Of a stretch of 64,000 nt of DNA, positions 41,871-53,377 are shown in pieces. The notes below the pieces were generated by a model that worked only from the letters and a program-made list of their open reading frames with translations, had not been told where the DNA came from and made no database searches. This DNA is from Streptomyces regalis. GTDB taxonomy: Bacteria; Actinomycetota; Actinomycetes; Streptomycetales; Streptomycetaceae. A program made the position numbers and the translations under genes. Position 1 is the first letter of the stretch. Each line of letters begins with the position of its first letter. The DNA is taken from assembly GCF_001509475.1 (NCBI RefSeq), contig NZ_LLZG01000301.1, positions 1 to 64,000 of the forward strand. Direction: 5' to 3'.

Positions 41871-44800
41871 CAGTCATCCCCCTCTTCGTCCTCGTCGTCC
41901 CAGTCCTCGAACTCCAGGTCGTCCTCCAGCAGGGCGAGCTGGTCCGACGACAGGTCGACCAAGGGGAAGTCGGAGCCGGTGTGGCCGCCCGTGCCGTCCT
42001 GGCGGGCGTGCTCGACCAGCACCTCGATCGCCTCGCACCACAGCCGGGCCAGCTCCCTCACCTCGTCCTCGCCGAGCACCCCGCGCGCGTACGAGAACCC
42101 GGCGCTCAGACACAGCCGCCCGCCGCTCCCCTCCAGGACCAGCGCGTCCACCTCCACCGCATGGCCGAGCGGCAGCGCCTGCGCGGCCATGCCGAGGAGT
42201 TCGCCGTCGGCCGTGTCGCCGCCGGAGAACCGGCCCAGATAGTTGAAGCGCAGGTCAGGGACGGGCAGCGCGGCCAGCTTCGGGGCCGTGTCCGGGTTGA
42301 GGTGGCGTAGCAGACCCCAGCCGAGGCCACCCGACGGGACCGCCCGCAGCTGCTCCTTGACCTGCTTGAGCGCCTCACCGGCCGCGTCCCGCGCGGGCTG
42401 CCAGAAGTCAGGGCCGAGCGCGCCGCCCGCGTCCAGCCGGACCGGGTACTGGGTGGTGAACCAGCCGACGGTGCGGGAGATGTCGGCGGGCTCGGAGAGC
42501 GCCTCGCGGCCGTGGCCCTCCAGGTGGACCAGCAGGCCGGTGACCGCCGCAGGGGCCTCGCCCCGCCGCCGTACCGCCGCCGCGGCCAGCGCCGTCAGCA
42601 GCACGGCGTCCGGGCCGCAGTGGAAGGCCCCGGTCACCTCGGACAAGGCCGCCTCGGTGACCTCGGGCGTCAGCTCGACGGTGAGCACGGCACGGCTCGC
42701 GCCGACACCCCGCCCGCCCGCGATCCGCGCGTCCGGGCCGCTCAGCATCCGCTCCCACCAGGCGCACTCCGTGCCGGCCGGCTCGGGCCCGACCGCCTCC
42801 CGCGCCAGCAGCCGCGCCCAGCGCGCGAAGGACGTGCCCGGGCTCTGCGGCAGCCGCTCCCCGGCCAGCCCGGCCGCCAGCTCGGGACCCAGCAGCCGCC
42901 AGGACACCCCGTCCACCGCCAGGTGGTGCACCGTCAGCAACAGCAGCCCCGGCCGACCGGAGGCCGGGGCGAGCCAGGTGGCCCGCAGCATCTCCCCCTT
43001 CTCGGGGTGGAGCCGCACCGACGCCGCCCACTCCTCGGCCGCCGCCCGCGGATCGGCACCGACGGGCACCTCCACGCGCTCGACCGCCACGCCGGGGACG
43101 TCCTCGGGAACCTCCAGCTCCCCGTCCACCAGACGCATCCGCAACACACCGTGCCGCTCGACCAGCCCGCGCACCGCCGCTGCCAGACGTTCCGGGTCGA
43201 CGTCCCGGGGAACCGGGAACACCATCGACTGCGTGAACGCGGCCGCGTCCCCGGCCTGTTCGCGCCACCACTGCATGACGGGCGTGAGCGGGAACCGCCC
43301 CGTGCCGGTGTCCTCAGCGGAGCCGGGGTCCGCCACCTCCCGTGCCGTCAGCGCGAGCGCGGCAGGCGTACGGGCCGTGAAGACGTCACGCGGCGCGATA
43401 CCGAGCCCCGCCCCCGAGGCCCGCCCCGCGAGCTGGATCGCCATGATGCTGTCGCCGCCCAGCCGGAAGAAGTCGTCGTCGGCGCCGACCCTTTCGACGC
43501 CGAGCACCTCCTCGAACAGGGCGCACAGGGTGACTTCGCGGACGCCCTCCGGGGCCCGCCCGGCACCGCCCGGCCTGCTTCCCGGCGCGGGCAGCGCGGC
43601 CCGGTCCAGCTTGCCGTGGGCCGTCAGCGGCAGCTCGTCCAGCACCACCACGTCGGCAGGCACCATGGCGGCGGGCAACCGCCCGGCGGCATACGTGAGC
43701 AGCGCGTCCGGAACCGGGACGCCCTCACCGCCACCCACGACGTACGCGACGAGCCGTGGCCTGCCCGGCTGCTCCTCCCGTACGACGACGACCGCCTGCC
43801 CGACCGAGGGATGCCCGGTGAGGACGGCCGCGATCTCGCCCGGCTCGATGCGCAGGCCGCGGATCTTCACCTGGTCGTCGGAGCGGCCCAGATACTCCAG
43901 CTGCCCGTCGTCCCGGCGGCGGGCCAGATCACCGGTGCGGTACATGCGCTCGCCGGGCGGCCCGTACGGGTCGGCGACGAACCGCTCGGCCGTCGCCCCC
44001 GCCCGCCCCAGATAGCCGTACGCCACTCCTGGCCCCGCCAGATAGAGCTCGCCGCACACCCCCGGCGGCACGGGCCGCAGCCGCCCGTCGAGGACGTACG
44101 CGCGCGTGCCCGGGAACGGGGCGCCGATGGGCGGCGCCGTGCCGTCGCCGGCCAGCGGGACGGAGATGGTGGCGCCGACGGTGAACTCGGTGGGCCCGTA
44201 GGCATTGTGGAACCGCCGCCCGCCGACGGCCCAGCGGTCCACCAGATCCGGCGGACACGCCTCCGCACCCACCGCCAGCGACCGCAGCTCGGGGTATTCC
44301 CCGGCCGGCACGGTCGCCAGCACCGAGGGCGGCACCAGCGCACAGCTGATCCTCCGCCCGGTCAGCACATCCGCGAGGTCCTGCCCGACGAGCGGGCCCT
44401 CCGGGGGTACGACCAGGGTGCCGCCGGACCAGAACGCCATGCACATCTCGCCCAGGGAGATGTCGAAGGCGGGCGAGCCGAGCTGAAGCACCCTGCTGTC
44501 CGCGTCGAGCGCCAGTGCTTCCACGAGGCCGCGCGCGAGGGCCGTCAGACCCGTGTGCGGGACGACCACGCCCTTGGGACGGCCGGTGGAGCCGGAGGTG
44601 TGAATGACGTATGCGGGGGTCGCCGGGTTCGACAGCGCCCCATAGGGGCGCGGGGCTGCTGTCGATGTGCGGCTACCGCCGCGTGGGCGCGACCAGCCAC
44701 GACGTTGCCGCAGACGATCAACGGCATCAAGCGGCACTTCCAGCGTCGCGCTCAGTACCAGTGTGGGGACGCCCGTGTCCGGCAGCACCCCGGGCTCGCC

Positions 44801-46627
44801 GACCACGAGCAGCACCGGCGCCACGTCGGCCAGCGCCAGTGAGATCCTCTCCGCCGGATAATCGGGGTCGATCGGCAGATATGCCGCACCGGTCCGCTGC
44901 ACCGCCAGCAGCGCCGGCGCCATCGCGGCGGTGCGCCCCAGCGCGAGAGCCACCACTTCGCCGGGCCCCGCGCCGTGCTCGGCGAATACGGCGGCCAACT
45001 GGTCAACCCGGTCCGTCAGTTCGGCGTAGGTCAGCGTCAGCGCCGTACCCTCCAGCGCGGGCGCGTCGGGCGTGCGGGCCGCCTGCCGGGCCACCAGGTC
45101 GGGGAGGGCCAGCGGCTCGGGGGCAGGCCCGCCGCAGCTGAGCTCCGCCAGTCGTCGCCGCTCGGCCTCGGGCACCAGGCCGACCTCGGCGAGCGGCACC
45201 TCGGGGTCGGCGGTGAAGCGCCGCAGCAGCTCCAGGTAGGCATCCGTCCAGTGCCGTACGGTGTCGGCGCCGAAGAGGGCCGTACGGATCTCGAAGCTGC
45301 CCTCCATCGTGCCGTCGTCACCGTCACGGACGATGCCCACCAGGTCGTGCTCGCCCCCGGTGTGGATGCGCTCGGGCTCGCTGAACTCGCGCAGAGCGGC
45401 CACGCTCCGCTGCTGGGTGAGGTGCATGAAGACCCACTGGAACAGCGGGGAGCGGCCCGCGCTGCGGTCGGGCGCGACCGCTGAGACGATCCGGCCCACG
45501 GGCACGTCGGCGTTGGCCATCAGCTCGGGGAAGTCGGCGGTGAACCGGGCCAGTACGGCGGCGAAGGAGTCCTCGGGCCGGATCCGCCAGCGGGTCGGGA
45601 TGGCGTTCATGACGTATCCGATGACCCGCTCCAGACCCTTGGCGGCCCGGTTGGCGGTCGGGGTGCCGAGCACCATGTCGTCGGCGCCGGTGAGGCGGTG
45701 CGCCAAGACCGCGAAGGCGGCCATCAGGACGACGTAGACGGAGGCGCCGCGCTCCCGGGCCAGCGCCCGTACCGCCTGGGCGGTCGGGGCGTCGATACGG
45801 AAGGGGACCTGGGCGATGCCGTCCCCGGTCCCCGCACGGGTGCCGGGCACGGTGAGCGGCGCGGGCGGCTCGGCCAGATAGCGGCGCCAGAAGTCCAGCC
45901 GCGACTCGAAGACCCCGGCCTCCTCCAACTCGCCCTGCCAGGAGGCGAAGTCGGCGTACTGGATGCGCGGCCGCGTCAGGGCCGGCGCGTTGCCGGTGCC
46001 GACCGCGTGATGGGCCTCGGCGAACTCGGCCTGCAGGACGTCGAAGGACCACCAGTCGGCGATGACGTGGTGCAGGCCCAGCATCAGTGTGGTCCGCGTC
46101 TCGTCGACCGTGACGAGACGGGCCCGCATCAGCGGCCCCCCGCCCAGGTCGAAAGAGCGGCGCCGGAACATTTCGAAGGCATCGGCGATGGTCGTCCCGG
46201 TGCCGCGCAGATCCTCCCGCTCCAGGACGAAGCGGTCCTCGGGCGGGAAGGAGACGTGCAGCGCGCCCGGCTCACCGCCGATGCGTGCCCGCAGGATGTC
46301 GTGGTGGGACCGGACCAGCGTCAACGCCGTCTCCAGGCGGTCCCGGTCGACGGGCTGGTCGAAGTGGTAGGCGCTGCACAGGTTGAGCGCGGGCGTGCCG
46401 GGATACAGCGACTCGTACACCCACAGGTCCTCCTGCGCGGCGCTGAGCCGCACCGGCCCGTCCCCGTCCCGTCGCGGTACGACCGCCGGGATCAGGCCCA
46501 ACTGCCCGGACTCCACGAGCCGGCGCATCAGCCGCACGCGCTGTTCCCCGCTGAGCGCGCTGAACCGCTCGGCCATCGAGGCACCGCTCGCCCTGGCCGC
46601 CCCCGTCACCCCCGTCACCCCCGTCAC
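41870..46627 (-). CDS. NRPS, C-A-PCP-E (D-amino acid module, with in-frame repeat)
   Basis: This 1585-residue module has C (H-H-V-I-A-D-W, His186-His187), A ([21 protein letters not shown]), PCP (Ser1060 in L-G-G-D-S-I) and an epimerisation domain ([10 protein letters not shown] at about 1234, then R-T-V-G-W-F-T). By-eye specificity residues are D-I-G-L-A-G-A-V-G-K; no known code is recognised. The segment just before the A3 motif (about 637-665) is translated from a dispersed repeat. The tail is acidic ([14 protein letters not shown]). GTG 46627 follows AGGAGG, overlaps the monooxygenase stop, and lies in a threefold GTGACGGGG repeat. Confidence 0.94.
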   Translation of the reverse strand: MTGVTGVTGAARASGASMAERFSALSGEQRVRLMRRLVESGQLGLIPAVVPRRDGDGPVRLSAAQEDLWVYESLYPGTPALNLCSAYHFDQPVDRDRLETALTLVRSHHDILRARIGGEPGALHVSFPPEDRFVLEREDLRGTGTTIADAFEMFRRRSFDLGGGPLMRARLVTVDETRTTLMLGLHHVIADWWSFDVLQAEFAEAHHAVGTGNAPALTRPRIQYADFASWQGELEEAGVFESRLDFWRRYLAEPPAPLTVPGTRAGTGDGIAQVPFRIDAPTAQAVRALARERGASVYVVLMAAFAVLAHRLTGADDMVLGTPTANRAAKGLERVIGYVMNAIPTRWRIRPEDSFAAVLARFTADFPELMANADVPVGRIVSAVAPDRSAGRSPLFQWVFMHLTQQRSVAALREFSEPERIHTGGEHDLVGIVRDGDDGTMEGSFEIRTALFGADTVRHWTDAYLELLRRFTADPEVPLAEVGLVPEAERRRLAELSCGGPAPEPLALPDLVARQAARTPDAPALEGTALTLTYAELTDRVDQLAAVFAEHGAGPGEVVALALGRTAAMAPALLAVQRTGAAYLPIDPDYPAERISLALADVAPVLLVVGEPGVLPDTGVPTLVLSATLEVPLDAVDRLRQRRGWSRPRGGSRTSTAAPRPYGALSNPATPAYVIHTSGSTGRPKGVVVPHTGLTALARGLVEALALDADSRVLQLGSPAFDISLGEMCMAFWSGGTLVVPPEGPLVGQDLADVLTGRRISCALVPPSVLATVPAGEYPELRSLAVGAEACPPDLVDRWAVGGRRFHNAYGPTEFTVGATISVPLAGDGTAPPIGAPFPGTRAYVLDGRLRPVPPGVCGELYLAGPGVAYGYLGRAGATAERFVADPYGPPGERMYRTGDLARRRDDGQLEYLGRSDDQVKIRGLRIEPGEIAAVLTGHPSVGQAVVVVREEQPGRPRLVAYVVGGGEGVPVPDALLTYAAGRLPAAMVPADVVVLDELPLTAHGKLDRAALPAPGSRPGGAGRAPEGVREVTLCALFEEVLGVERVGADDDFFRLGGDSIMAIQLAGRASGAGLGIAPRDVFTARTPAALALTAREVADPGSAEDTGTGRFPLTPVMQWWREQAGDAAAFTQSMVFPVPRDVDPERLAAAVRGLVERHGVLRMRLVDGELEVPEDVPGVAVERVEVPVGADPRAAAEEWAASVRLHPEKGEMLRATWLAPASGRPGLLLLTVHHLAVDGVSWRLLGPELAAGLAGERLPQSPGTSFARWARLLAREAVGPEPAGTECAWWERMLSGPDARIAGGRGVGASRAVLTVELTPEVTEAALSEVTGAFHCGPDAVLLTALAAAAVRRRGEAPAAVTGLLVHLEGHGREALSEPADISRTVGWFTTQYPVRLDAGGALGPDFWQPARDAAGEALKQVKEQLRAVPSGGLGWGLLRHLNPDTAPKLAALPVPDLRFNYLGRFSGGDTADGELLGMAAQALPLGHAVEVDALVLEGSGGRLCLSAGFSYARGVLGEDEVRELARLWCEAIEVLVEHARQDGTGGHTGSDFPLVDLSSDQLALLEDDLEFEDWDDEDEEGDD
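44633..44720 (+). repeat. Dispersed Streptomyces repeat, copy D, inside NRPS coding sequence
   Basis: On the + strand: CAGCGCCCCATAGGGGCGCG, GGGCTGCTGTCGATGTGCGG, CTACCGCCGCGTGGGCGCGA, then CCAGCCACGACGTTGCCGCA. The gene is on the opposite strand, so it is translated in antisense orientation as [20 protein letters not shown] and onwards. Like copy C it has the extra A in GGCT-A-CCGCCGCG. Confidence 0.88.
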
Positions 46628-47697
46628 GCCACTTCCTCCTGGAGCTCGGCCAGCCGGTGCAGCCCGGCCAGCACCTCGTCGCGGCCGAGCCCGAAGTCCA
46701 CGAAGCAGGCGACCTCGTCGCAGCCCAGCTCGCGCAGATCGGCGAGCATCTTCCGGCAGGTCTCGGCGGAGCCGAGCAGGCTGCCCCAGGTCAGATAGCG
46801 GTGGAAGGCGAACTCGGCGAGCAGCGCGGTCTGTTCCTCGGTGAGCTCCGCCGTCGCCTTGTCGGCGGTGCGGTTGGCCGTGGTCTGCCGTACGTACGAG
46901 CGCAGATACCTCGTCAGCGGTAGCGCGGTCAGGCGCCGCGCCTCCTCGTCGTCCGCGCCGATGAACGTGTGCGCCATCAGCGTCACCCGGCCGTGCGCGT
47001 CGGTGCCGCCCTGGTCGGGCGCGGCGGCGCAGGCGGCCCGATAGCGGGCGATCTTCTCGGCCAGCTCCTCCCGGCTCTGCCCGACGGTCGCCCCGAGGAC
47101 CCCGGTGCGCAGGCTTCCGGCGGCCTCCCAGGTCGCGGGGTTGCCGGAGCTGGTGAGCCACAGGGGGAGGGTGTTCTGCACGGGCCTCGGCTGCGGCAGG
47201 ACGGCGACCGAGGCGCCGGTGCCGTCGGTGAACTCGGCCGCCTCGCCCGCCCACAGCCTCCGCAGCAGCGGGATGTCCCGCAGGGTCTGCTCGCGGCGGC
47301 CCTCGTAGTGGTCCGGGGCCAGGACGAAGTCGGCGGAGTGCCAGCCCGTGGCCGCGGACAGCCCGATCCGGCCGTGCGAGAGGTTGTCGACGACGGCCCA
47401 GTCCTCCGCGATCCGCAGCGGATGGTGCAGCGGCAGGATCACGCTGCCCGCCCGGATGTTGATCCGCTCGGTGGCCACCGCGAGCGCCGCGCTGAGCACC
47501 GGCGGGCTGGGGAAGACCTGCCCCACCTGCTGGAAGTGCCGCTCGGGCGTCCAGATCGCGTGGAAGCCGAGCCGGTCCGCGGTACGGGCGACGGTGAGGA
47601 TGTCGTCGTAGGCCTCGCTGTGCCGCGGCGCGTCGCCCCCGGCGGTGGTGTCGGTGGCGGGCGTGTCGGCGCCGAAGAACATCACGCTCAGGTCCAT
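46624..47697 (-). CDS. Luciferase-like flavin monooxygenase of an NRPS cluster
   Basis: This 357-residue TIM-barrel LLM-class enzyme opens M-D-L-S-V-M-F-F-G and contains [19 protein letters not shown] and T-G-W-H-S-A-D-F-V. This matches the subgroup found in or beside NRPS/PKS modules of secondary metabolism. It uses reduced FMN and oxygen; the substrate is probably a carrier-bound amino acid or chain (inference). It lies between the first and second NRPS genes, overlapping the former by 10 bp and the latter by GTGA. GGAGGTGCC precedes the ATG. Confidence 0.92.
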   Translation of the reverse strand: MDLSVMFFGADTPATDTTAGGDAPRHSEAYDDILTVARTADRLGFHAIWTPERHFQQVGQVFPSPPVLSAALAVATERINIRAGSVILPLHHPLRIAEDWAVVDNLSHGRIGLSAATGWHSADFVLAPDHYEGRREQTLRDIPLLRRLWAGEAAEFTDGTGASVAVLPQPRPVQNTLPLWLTSSGNPATWEAAGSLRTGVLGATVGQSREELAEKIARYRAACAAAPDQGGTDAHGRVTLMAHTFIGADDEEARRLTALPLTRYLRSYVRQTTANRTADKATAELTEEQTALLAEFAFHRYLTWGSLLGSAETCRKMLADLRELGCDEVACFVDFGLGRDEVLAGLHRLAELQEEVA

Positions 47698-50600
47698 GGC
47701 ACCTCCTTCTGGCTGGTGTCGGTACGGCCGTCGCGGCCGGGCTGCCGGGGAATGCGCGGCCGGCGCGGGATGGGCGCCGCAGCCGCGGGTGCCTCGGCCG
47801 GTGCCCGCTCCAGTTCGGCGGCGAGGGCGGCGACCGTGGGGGAGGTGAACAGCTGGGCGGCCGTCACCGGGCGCCCGGCGCCGGTGAGCCGGGCCGCGAC
47901 CCGGACCGCGCGCAGGGAGTTGCCGCCGATCAGGAAGAAGTCGTCGTGCGGGCCGATGTGCTCGACGCCGAGGACGTCGGACCAGACGGCGGCGATCTCC
48001 CGGTGCAGTGCGGAGTCCGCCGGGGTGCCGGGGGTGCGGGCGGGGACGAGGACCGCGTCCCGGGCCGCGTCCGCGCGCCGGGGAGGTGCCGGCAGCGGGA
48101 GCCGGGACAGCGGTGCGTCCGGCTCGGCGGCCGCCGCGCGCAGCGCCTCGACGACCGCGTCCGCCAGCCACTGGACGAACTCCGGCTCCAGGCACGAGGT
48201 CCGGTACTCGAAGACCAGCGTCATGCCGTCCGGTGCGCCCGCCGGCCCGTGGTCGTCCGTGACGTCGACCAGCAGCTCGAACCGCGCGGTGCCGGTGCGC
48301 AGCGGCTCCACGCCGGCCTCGGCGCCGGGCAGCTCCACCTCGGCCCGGGCGTTGTTCTGCAACGCCAGCACCACCTCGGTGAACGGCTGCCGCCCCGGAG
48401 GCCGTACGGGGTTGAGCGCGTCCACGACCTCCTCGAACGGCACGTCCTGGTGGGCGAAGGCGTTCAGCGCCGCCTCCCGGGTCCGGGCGAGCAGCTGCCG
48501 GGCGGTGGGGTCACCGGAGGCGTCCGTCCGCACCACCAGCATGTTGACGAAGAACCCGACGACGTCGTCGACCGTGCCGTCGTGCCCGCGCCCGGCGATC
48601 GGCGAACCGACCGCGAGATCCTCGCCCGCCCCGGCCCGCACCAGCGCGGCGGCGAGGGCGGCGTGCAGCGCCATGAACAGCGTGGCGCCCTCCGCCCGCG
48701 CCGCCTCGACGATCCGCGCGTGCGCGCCCGCGTCCAGCCGCCGTACGACGGTGGCGGCGTCCCGACCCGGCACGGCGGGCCGCCCCGGACGGCGGGGGAG
48801 CAGCGGGCCCCCGGCCGGAAGACCGGCCAAGGCCTTGTCCCAGAAGGCGAGTTGGGTGGCGACGAGGGACCCGGGATCGTCCGCCGAGCCCAGCCGCTCC
48901 TGCTGACGGCGGGCGAAGTCGGCGTACGGCACGGGCAGCGCGGCGAGCTCGGGTTCGCCGCCGGCGCTGCGGGCGGCGTAGGCCCGCGACAGGTCCCGGA
49001 AGAGCGGGGGCAGGGACCAGCCGTCACCGGCGATGTGGTGCAGGACGAGCAGCAGGGCGTGCTCACCCGGCCGGTCCCGGACACTGAACAGCACGGCATG
49101 CAGGGGGAGTTCGGCGGCGAGGTCGAACCGGTGCCGGGCGGCCCCGTGGACGGCCTGCTCCAGCTCACCCGAGCCGACGGTGACGTGCCGCAGCCGAGGC
49201 AGTGCCGCGGTGCCGCTCAGCACCCGCTGCCTCGGCTCGCCGTCGCTCTCCTCGAAGACGGTACGCAGCGCCGTCTGCCGGGCGGCCACGTCCCCGAGGG
49301 CGGCCCGAAGAGCCTCCGCGTCGATCTCGCCGCGCAGCCGCACCAGCACGGGCAGGGTGTAGGCGGTGCCCGCGTCGACCCGGTCCAGGAACCACAGACG
49401 GCGCTGGGCGTACGACAGGGGCAGCGCGTCCCCGTCCGGCTGAGGCGCGGGAGACTCGGCCCGGCCGCCGCCGTCGTTTTTCGTGGCCTTCTCGGCCTTC
49501 TCGTCCTGCGCGGCCTTTTCCACGTACGGCACCAGCGCCGCCGGTGTCCGGCACTCGAACAGCGTCCGTACGCCGACCTGCACGCCCAGCGTCAGCTGGA
49601 TCCGGCCCAGCAGCCGAGCCACCATCACCGAGTGGCCGCCGAGCGCGAAGAAGTCGTCCTCGGGGCCGACCGACGCCACCCCCAGCACCTCGGAGAACAG
49701 CCCGCACAGCGCCTCCTCGACCGGGCCCGACGGCTGTCGTGCGGCCGCCGAGGCGAGGGAGCCCGTGATCGGGCCGGGCTCCGGCAGGGCGGCGCGGTCC
49801 AGCTTGCCGTTGGCGGTCAGGGGCAGGGCGTCCAGCAGTACGAAGGCGGCCGGGACCAGGTAATCGGCCAGCACGCGAGCTGCGTGGTCACGCAACTGCC
49901 GCTCCGACAGCCGCTGCCGATGTCCGTCGCGCGGGACGACGTAGGCGACCAGCCGCTTGTCCCCGGTGGCGTCGGGACGGGCCACGACAGCGGCCCGGAC
50001 GACACCCGGGTGGCCGGCCAGGACCGTCTCCACCTCCCCGGGCTCCACCCGGAACCCGCGGATCTTCACCTGGGCGTCGGCCCGCCCCAGATACTCCAGC
50101 ACCCCGTCCGCCCGGCGCCGCACCAGGTCACCGGTCCGGTACATCAGCTCACCGGCGGCCCCGTACGGGTCGGCCACAAACCGTTCGGCGGTCAGCCCGG
50201 GACGGCCGCAGTAGCCGAGGGCGACACCCGCCCCGGCGGCGTACAGCTCACCCCTCTCGCCGTCCGCGACGGGCCGCAGCCGCTCGTCGAGCACTCGGAG
50301 CCGTTTGCCGGCCAGCGGGCGGCCGATCGGCACCGGCCTCCCGTCCCGGACTTCCTCGGCGGTGACCGGATGGACGGTCAGGAAGACCATGCCCTCGACC
50401 GGTCCATAGCCGTTGCTCAGCCTCAGCCCGGGGTACCGCTCCAGGGCGCGGGCCGCGTGCGCCGGCGACAACGGCTCACCGCCGACGATCAGTTCGCTCA
50501 CTCCGGCGAGGGCTCGCGGGTACTCGTCGACGATCACATGGAACAGGGAGGCGGAGAGGTAGAGGGAGGTGACGGCATGCCGCTCGACCAGGCCGGCCAT

Positions 50601-51287
50601 CACCACCGGGTCGGGCCGCTGCCCCGGGTGCAGGACGCACAGGCCGCCACCGAGCAGCGGACCCCACAGCTCCAGCGCGAACGCGTCCCAGGACACGGGG
50701 GAGCACTGCAACCACACCGCGCCGGCCCCGAACGAGGCGAAGTCCTGCCCGGTCAGCGTCCCGGTGATCGCGGCGTGCGAGGCGACGATGCCCTTCGGGC
50801 GGCCGGTGGATCCGGAGGTGAACATCACGCAGGCCGGGTCCTGCGGCCGTACGTCCACGACGCCACGTTCGACAGGCGGCGCCTCCTCGGCGTCCTCCAC
50901 TGCGACCGACTCGGCCGCGATGCCGGTCGGTGGGGACCCGCGCCGCGCCACGACCACGGCAACTCCCGCGTCGGCCGCCATCCCACGCAGCCGTTCCGCC
51001 GGAAAGTCCGGGTCGAGCATCACATGACCGGCACCGGCCTTGAGCGTGCCGAGCAGCGCCACCACCATCTCGGCGGACCGCTCCAGGTGTACGCCCACCA
51101 GGGCCCCCGGCCGTACGCCGTGCCGCCGCAGCAGCCCGGCCAACCGGTCGGCGCGCGCGTCGAGTTCGCCGTAGCTCAGCCGCTCGTCGCCGTGCACCAG
51201 CGCGGTCGCCGCCGGTGTCCGTCGCGCCTGTGCCTCGAAAAGTTCATGTACCCCGTGCAACGCCCCCGTTGCCCCCATCTCAGCCAT
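47688..51287 (-). CDS. NRPS, A-PCP-C-PCP (loading protein lacking a second A domain)
   Basis: This 1199-residue protein is the first NRPS of the operon. The A domain (about 15-480) has [11 protein letters not shown] and Y-R-T-G-D-L. PCP1 has Ser553 in L-G-G-H-S-V. The C domain is of LCL type with H-H-I-A-G-D-G (His750-His751). PCP2 has Ser1124 in I-G-G-N-S-L. No A domain stands between C and PCP2, so PCP2 must be loaded in trans or by the same A domain. By-eye specificity residues D-A-L-Y-I-G-G-V-F-K suggest a hydrophobic residue but match no code I recall. It begins within the last codons of mbtH. Confidence 0.94.
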   Translation of the reverse strand: MAEMGATGALHGVHELFEAQARRTPAATALVHGDERLSYGELDARADRLAGLLRRHGVRPGALVGVHLERSAEMVVALLGTLKAGAGHVMLDPDFPAERLRGMAADAGVAVVVARRGSPPTGIAAESVAVEDAEEAPPVERGVVDVRPQDPACVMFTSGSTGRPKGIVASHAAITGTLTGQDFASFGAGAVWLQCSPVSWDAFALELWGPLLGGGLCVLHPGQRPDPVVMAGLVERHAVTSLYLSASLFHVIVDEYPRALAGVSELIVGGEPLSPAHAARALERYPGLRLSNGYGPVEGMVFLTVHPVTAEEVRDGRPVPIGRPLAGKRLRVLDERLRPVADGERGELYAAGAGVALGYCGRPGLTAERFVADPYGAAGELMYRTGDLVRRRADGVLEYLGRADAQVKIRGFRVEPGEVETVLAGHPGVVRAAVVARPDATGDKRLVAYVVPRDGHRQRLSERQLRDHAARVLADYLVPAAFVLLDALPLTANGKLDRAALPEPGPITGSLASAAARQPSGPVEEALCGLFSEVLGVASVGPEDDFFALGGHSVMVARLLGRIQLTLGVQVGVRTLFECRTPAALVPYVEKAAQDEKAEKATKNDGGGRAESPAPQPDGDALPLSYAQRRLWFLDRVDAGTAYTLPVLVRLRGEIDAEALRAALGDVAARQTALRTVFEESDGEPRQRVLSGTAALPRLRHVTVGSGELEQAVHGAARHRFDLAAELPLHAVLFSVRDRPGEHALLLVLHHIAGDGWSLPPLFRDLSRAYAARSAGGEPELAALPVPYADFARRQQERLGSADDPGSLVATQLAFWDKALAGLPAGGPLLPRRPGRPAVPGRDAATVVRRLDAGAHARIVEAARAEGATLFMALHAALAAALVRAGAGEDLAVGSPIAGRGHDGTVDDVVGFFVNMLVVRTDASGDPTARQLLARTREAALNAFAHQDVPFEEVVDALNPVRPPGRQPFTEVVLALQNNARAEVELPGAEAGVEPLRTGTARFELLVDVTDDHGPAGAPDGMTLVFEYRTSCLEPEFVQWLADAVVEALRAAAAEPDAPLSRLPLPAPPRRADAARDAVLVPARTPGTPADSALHREIAAVWSDVLGVEHIGPHDDFFLIGGNSLRAVRVAARLTGAGRPVTAAQLFTSPTVAALAAELERAPAEAPAAAAPIPRRPRIPRQPGRDGRTDTSQKEVPWT

Positions 51288-51486
51288 CGGCTGCCGTGCG
51301 GGCCGGACATATGTCCGTCCAGTGGTCCTCGACGTAGGCGAGGCAGTCCGAGCGACTGCTCGCGGTCAGCGCCACGTCCCACCCGCCGGGCACGGTGATC
51401 CCGTCGGGCCAGAGCGAGAACTGGCCCTCGGCGTTGGTGAGTACGAGGTAGGTGCCGTTCTCGTCCTCGAACGGATTGGTGGTCAT
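51280..51486 (-). CDS. mbtH: MbtH-like protein
   Basis: This 68-residue MbtH-family protein shows the full signature: [10 protein letters not shown] in the middle, P-G-G-W, C-L-A-Y-V-E and W-T-D-I-C-P near the end. MbtH proteins bind NRPS adenylation domains and are needed for their folding or activity; this one probably serves the A domain of the next protein. It overlaps that NRPS gene by 8 bp and starts 2 bp after the MFS stop. Confidence 0.97.
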   Translation of the reverse strand: MTTNPFEDENGTYLVLTNAEGQFSLWPDGITVPGGWDVALTASSRSDCLAYVEDHWTDICPARTAADG

Positions 51487-51488
51487 GG

Positions 51489-53072
51489 TCAGCCCTCCAC
51501 GAGTGCTTTGTTCTCGGGGTTGTCGGGGTCGGCGTCCGGGTCGGGGTCGGGGTTGTCGCGGAGCTTCACCGGATCCTCGGGACCACCGGGGCGCCCGGCG
51601 CCCCCGGAGTCGTCGTCGCAGGTCACGTCCTTGTCGGCGTCGCCCGCGCCGCCCCTTTCGGCTGTGCCGTCCCCGTCCCCGTCGCCCGCGCCGTCCCCGC
51701 CCGACTCGGCATCGACGTCGGGCAGCAGCGAGTCGATCTCCCGCACCGTGCGCCGTGTCATGCTCAGCACCCCGACGGCGATGCCGCACAGACCGGCGAT
51801 GAGCAGCATGGCCGCCATGCCGCTGCCCGGCCCGTCGCCGACGAGCGGCCCGAGCACCACGAAGATCCCCGTGCCGTCCGCGGCCTGCGGTTCGAAGACA
51901 TGGTCGGCGAGCGGCCCGGAGACCGCGGTGGCCAGCGGTACGGAGATCTGCGACAGGAACATCACCGCGCCGAAGACCCGGCCGTGCCACTCCTGGGGAA
52001 CCTTGGTCTGCACGACCGCCTGCATCACACCGTTGATCATCGGCATGAGCGCCGCGCCCACGAGGATGGCCGCGCACCAGCCGACCACGCCGCCCGCGAG
52101 AGCCATGGCCACCTGGGCGGACAGGCACATGCCGATGATCCCGAGCAGCATGCCCCGGGCCCGGTTCTTCGGCCCGCTCCAGGCCGCCATCAGCAGCCCG
52201 CCCGCGACCCCGCCGACGCCGATCGCCGTGTTGACGCTCGCCAGCGCCGTGGTCTCGCCGCCGGACCGGGCCAGCACCATGGGCTGTACGGCGGCGAAGC
52301 CGAAGACCATGACCAGGTTGACCACGCAGAAGGCCAGCATCAGATCGCGCAGGCTCGGATACCGGAAGAGAAACCGCATCCCCTCCACGGCCTCCGCGAC
52401 GAGCTTCCCCCGCGCCCCGCCCGCCGGCTTCTTCGCGGGGCCGTTGTCCCCCCGCATCCGTACGACCCGGATGGCGGCCAGCGCGACAGCGAAGCTCACC
52501 AGGTCGGCGACGAGGATGAAACCGAGCCCGGAGAACGCCACCAGGAGCCCGCCCAGCGCCGGACCGCCGACGTCGGCCGTGCTCTTGGCGCTCGCCAGCA
52601 GACTGTTGGCCCGTTGGAGCCGGGCCTTGTCCACCAGCAACGGCACGGCGGCGCCCAGCGCCGGGAACTGGAAGGCGGCCGCGGAACCGAGCAGCATGAC
52701 GGCCGCGTAGACCTCCCAGGTGTGCAGCCCGCCGGTGAAGTGCAGGACGCCGAGCAGCGCCACGATCAGCAGTCCGCCACCGTCGGCGAGCTGCAGTGCC
52801 GTACGCCGGCTGATCCGGTCGACGAAGGCACCGGCGAGCGGGCTGAGCAGCACCTGGGGGAGCATCGCGCAGAGCGACAGCGTGGTCAGCGCCGTGGCCC
52901 GGCCGGTGGCCGACCATGTCTCGAAGACGAAGGCGAACCGCAGCACGGAATTGCCGACCAGGGATACCGCCTGCCCGCTCCAGACGAGCATGAAGGGACC
53001 CATGCCGGCGAACCGGCCTGTCCTTCCCCCGTCCTGCGCGGTGTCGTCCAGCGAACGCGCCGAATCGGCCAC
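51489..53072 (-). CDS. MFS transporter with long acidic tail
   Basis: This 527-residue major facilitator of the EntS-like exporter group has about 12 TM helices in the first 430 residues. The loop 2-3 motif D-R-I-S-R-R-T-A-L is visible. It is probably the product exporter and first gene of the operon. The last 90 residues form a hydrophilic acidic low-complexity tail (G-D-G-A-G-D-G-D-G-D-G, D-P-D-P-D-A-D-P-D) unusual for the family. The GTG start is preceded by a GGGGG stretch; no strong site is seen. Confidence 0.9.
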   Translation of the reverse strand: MADSARSLDDTAQDGGRTGRFAGMGPFMLVWSGQAVSLVGNSVLRFAFVFETWSATGRATALTTLSLCAMLPQVLLSPLAGAFVDRISRRTALQLADGGGLLIVALLGVLHFTGGLHTWEVYAAVMLLGSAAAFQFPALGAAVPLLVDKARLQRANSLLASAKSTADVGGPALGGLLVAFSGLGFILVADLVSFAVALAAIRVVRMRGDNGPAKKPAGGARGKLVAEAVEGMRFLFRYPSLRDLMLAFCVVNLVMVFGFAAVQPMVLARSGGETTALASVNTAIGVGGVAGGLLMAAWSGPKNRARGMLLGIIGMCLSAQVAMALAGGVVGWCAAILVGAALMPMINGVMQAVVQTKVPQEWHGRVFGAVMFLSQISVPLATAVSGPLADHVFEPQAADGTGIFVVLGPLVGDGPGSGMAAMLLIAGLCGIAVGVLSMTRRTVREIDSLLPDVDAESGGDGAGDGDGDGTAERGGAGDADKDVTCDDDSGGAGRPGGPEDPVKLRDNPDPDPDADPDNPENKALVEG

Positions 53073-53377
53073 GTGCGTACCCCCGTCGAATGTGGCTTCC
53101 GACGGAGAACCTTAGTTCGAAGTAGCGCGCCGCACAGCCCTGATCATGAAAGGCGGCCGAGAAGCCCTCACGGACGCCGTCCCACAACCGTGAGGTCGGC
53201 ACCCTGACGGGCGTCGGATCCGGCCGCCTCGTAGACACCTACGAACATTTGACGACACAACAACACCTCGGGCGGGCGGTGGTTGACGGACGGACTGGCC
53301 TGACCAACTGCCGCCTCCCTAGGATGTGTTGTCGGGCGAGGTGATCTCCTCGACCGGCCCTGCCACTGGGGGAAACG
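53073..53377. other. Divergent promoter region between the cluster and the DUF574 gene
   Basis: About 300 bp without a supported gene separate the first cluster gene and the methyltransferase gene, so both promoters should be here. No clear -35/-10 pair or known operator can be assigned. Partly complementary blocks around ACACAACAACACC (about 53256) and ATGTGTTGTCGGG (about 53323) could be a regulator site. The TTCGAA palindrome near 53117 is another candidate. Confidence 0.4.
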
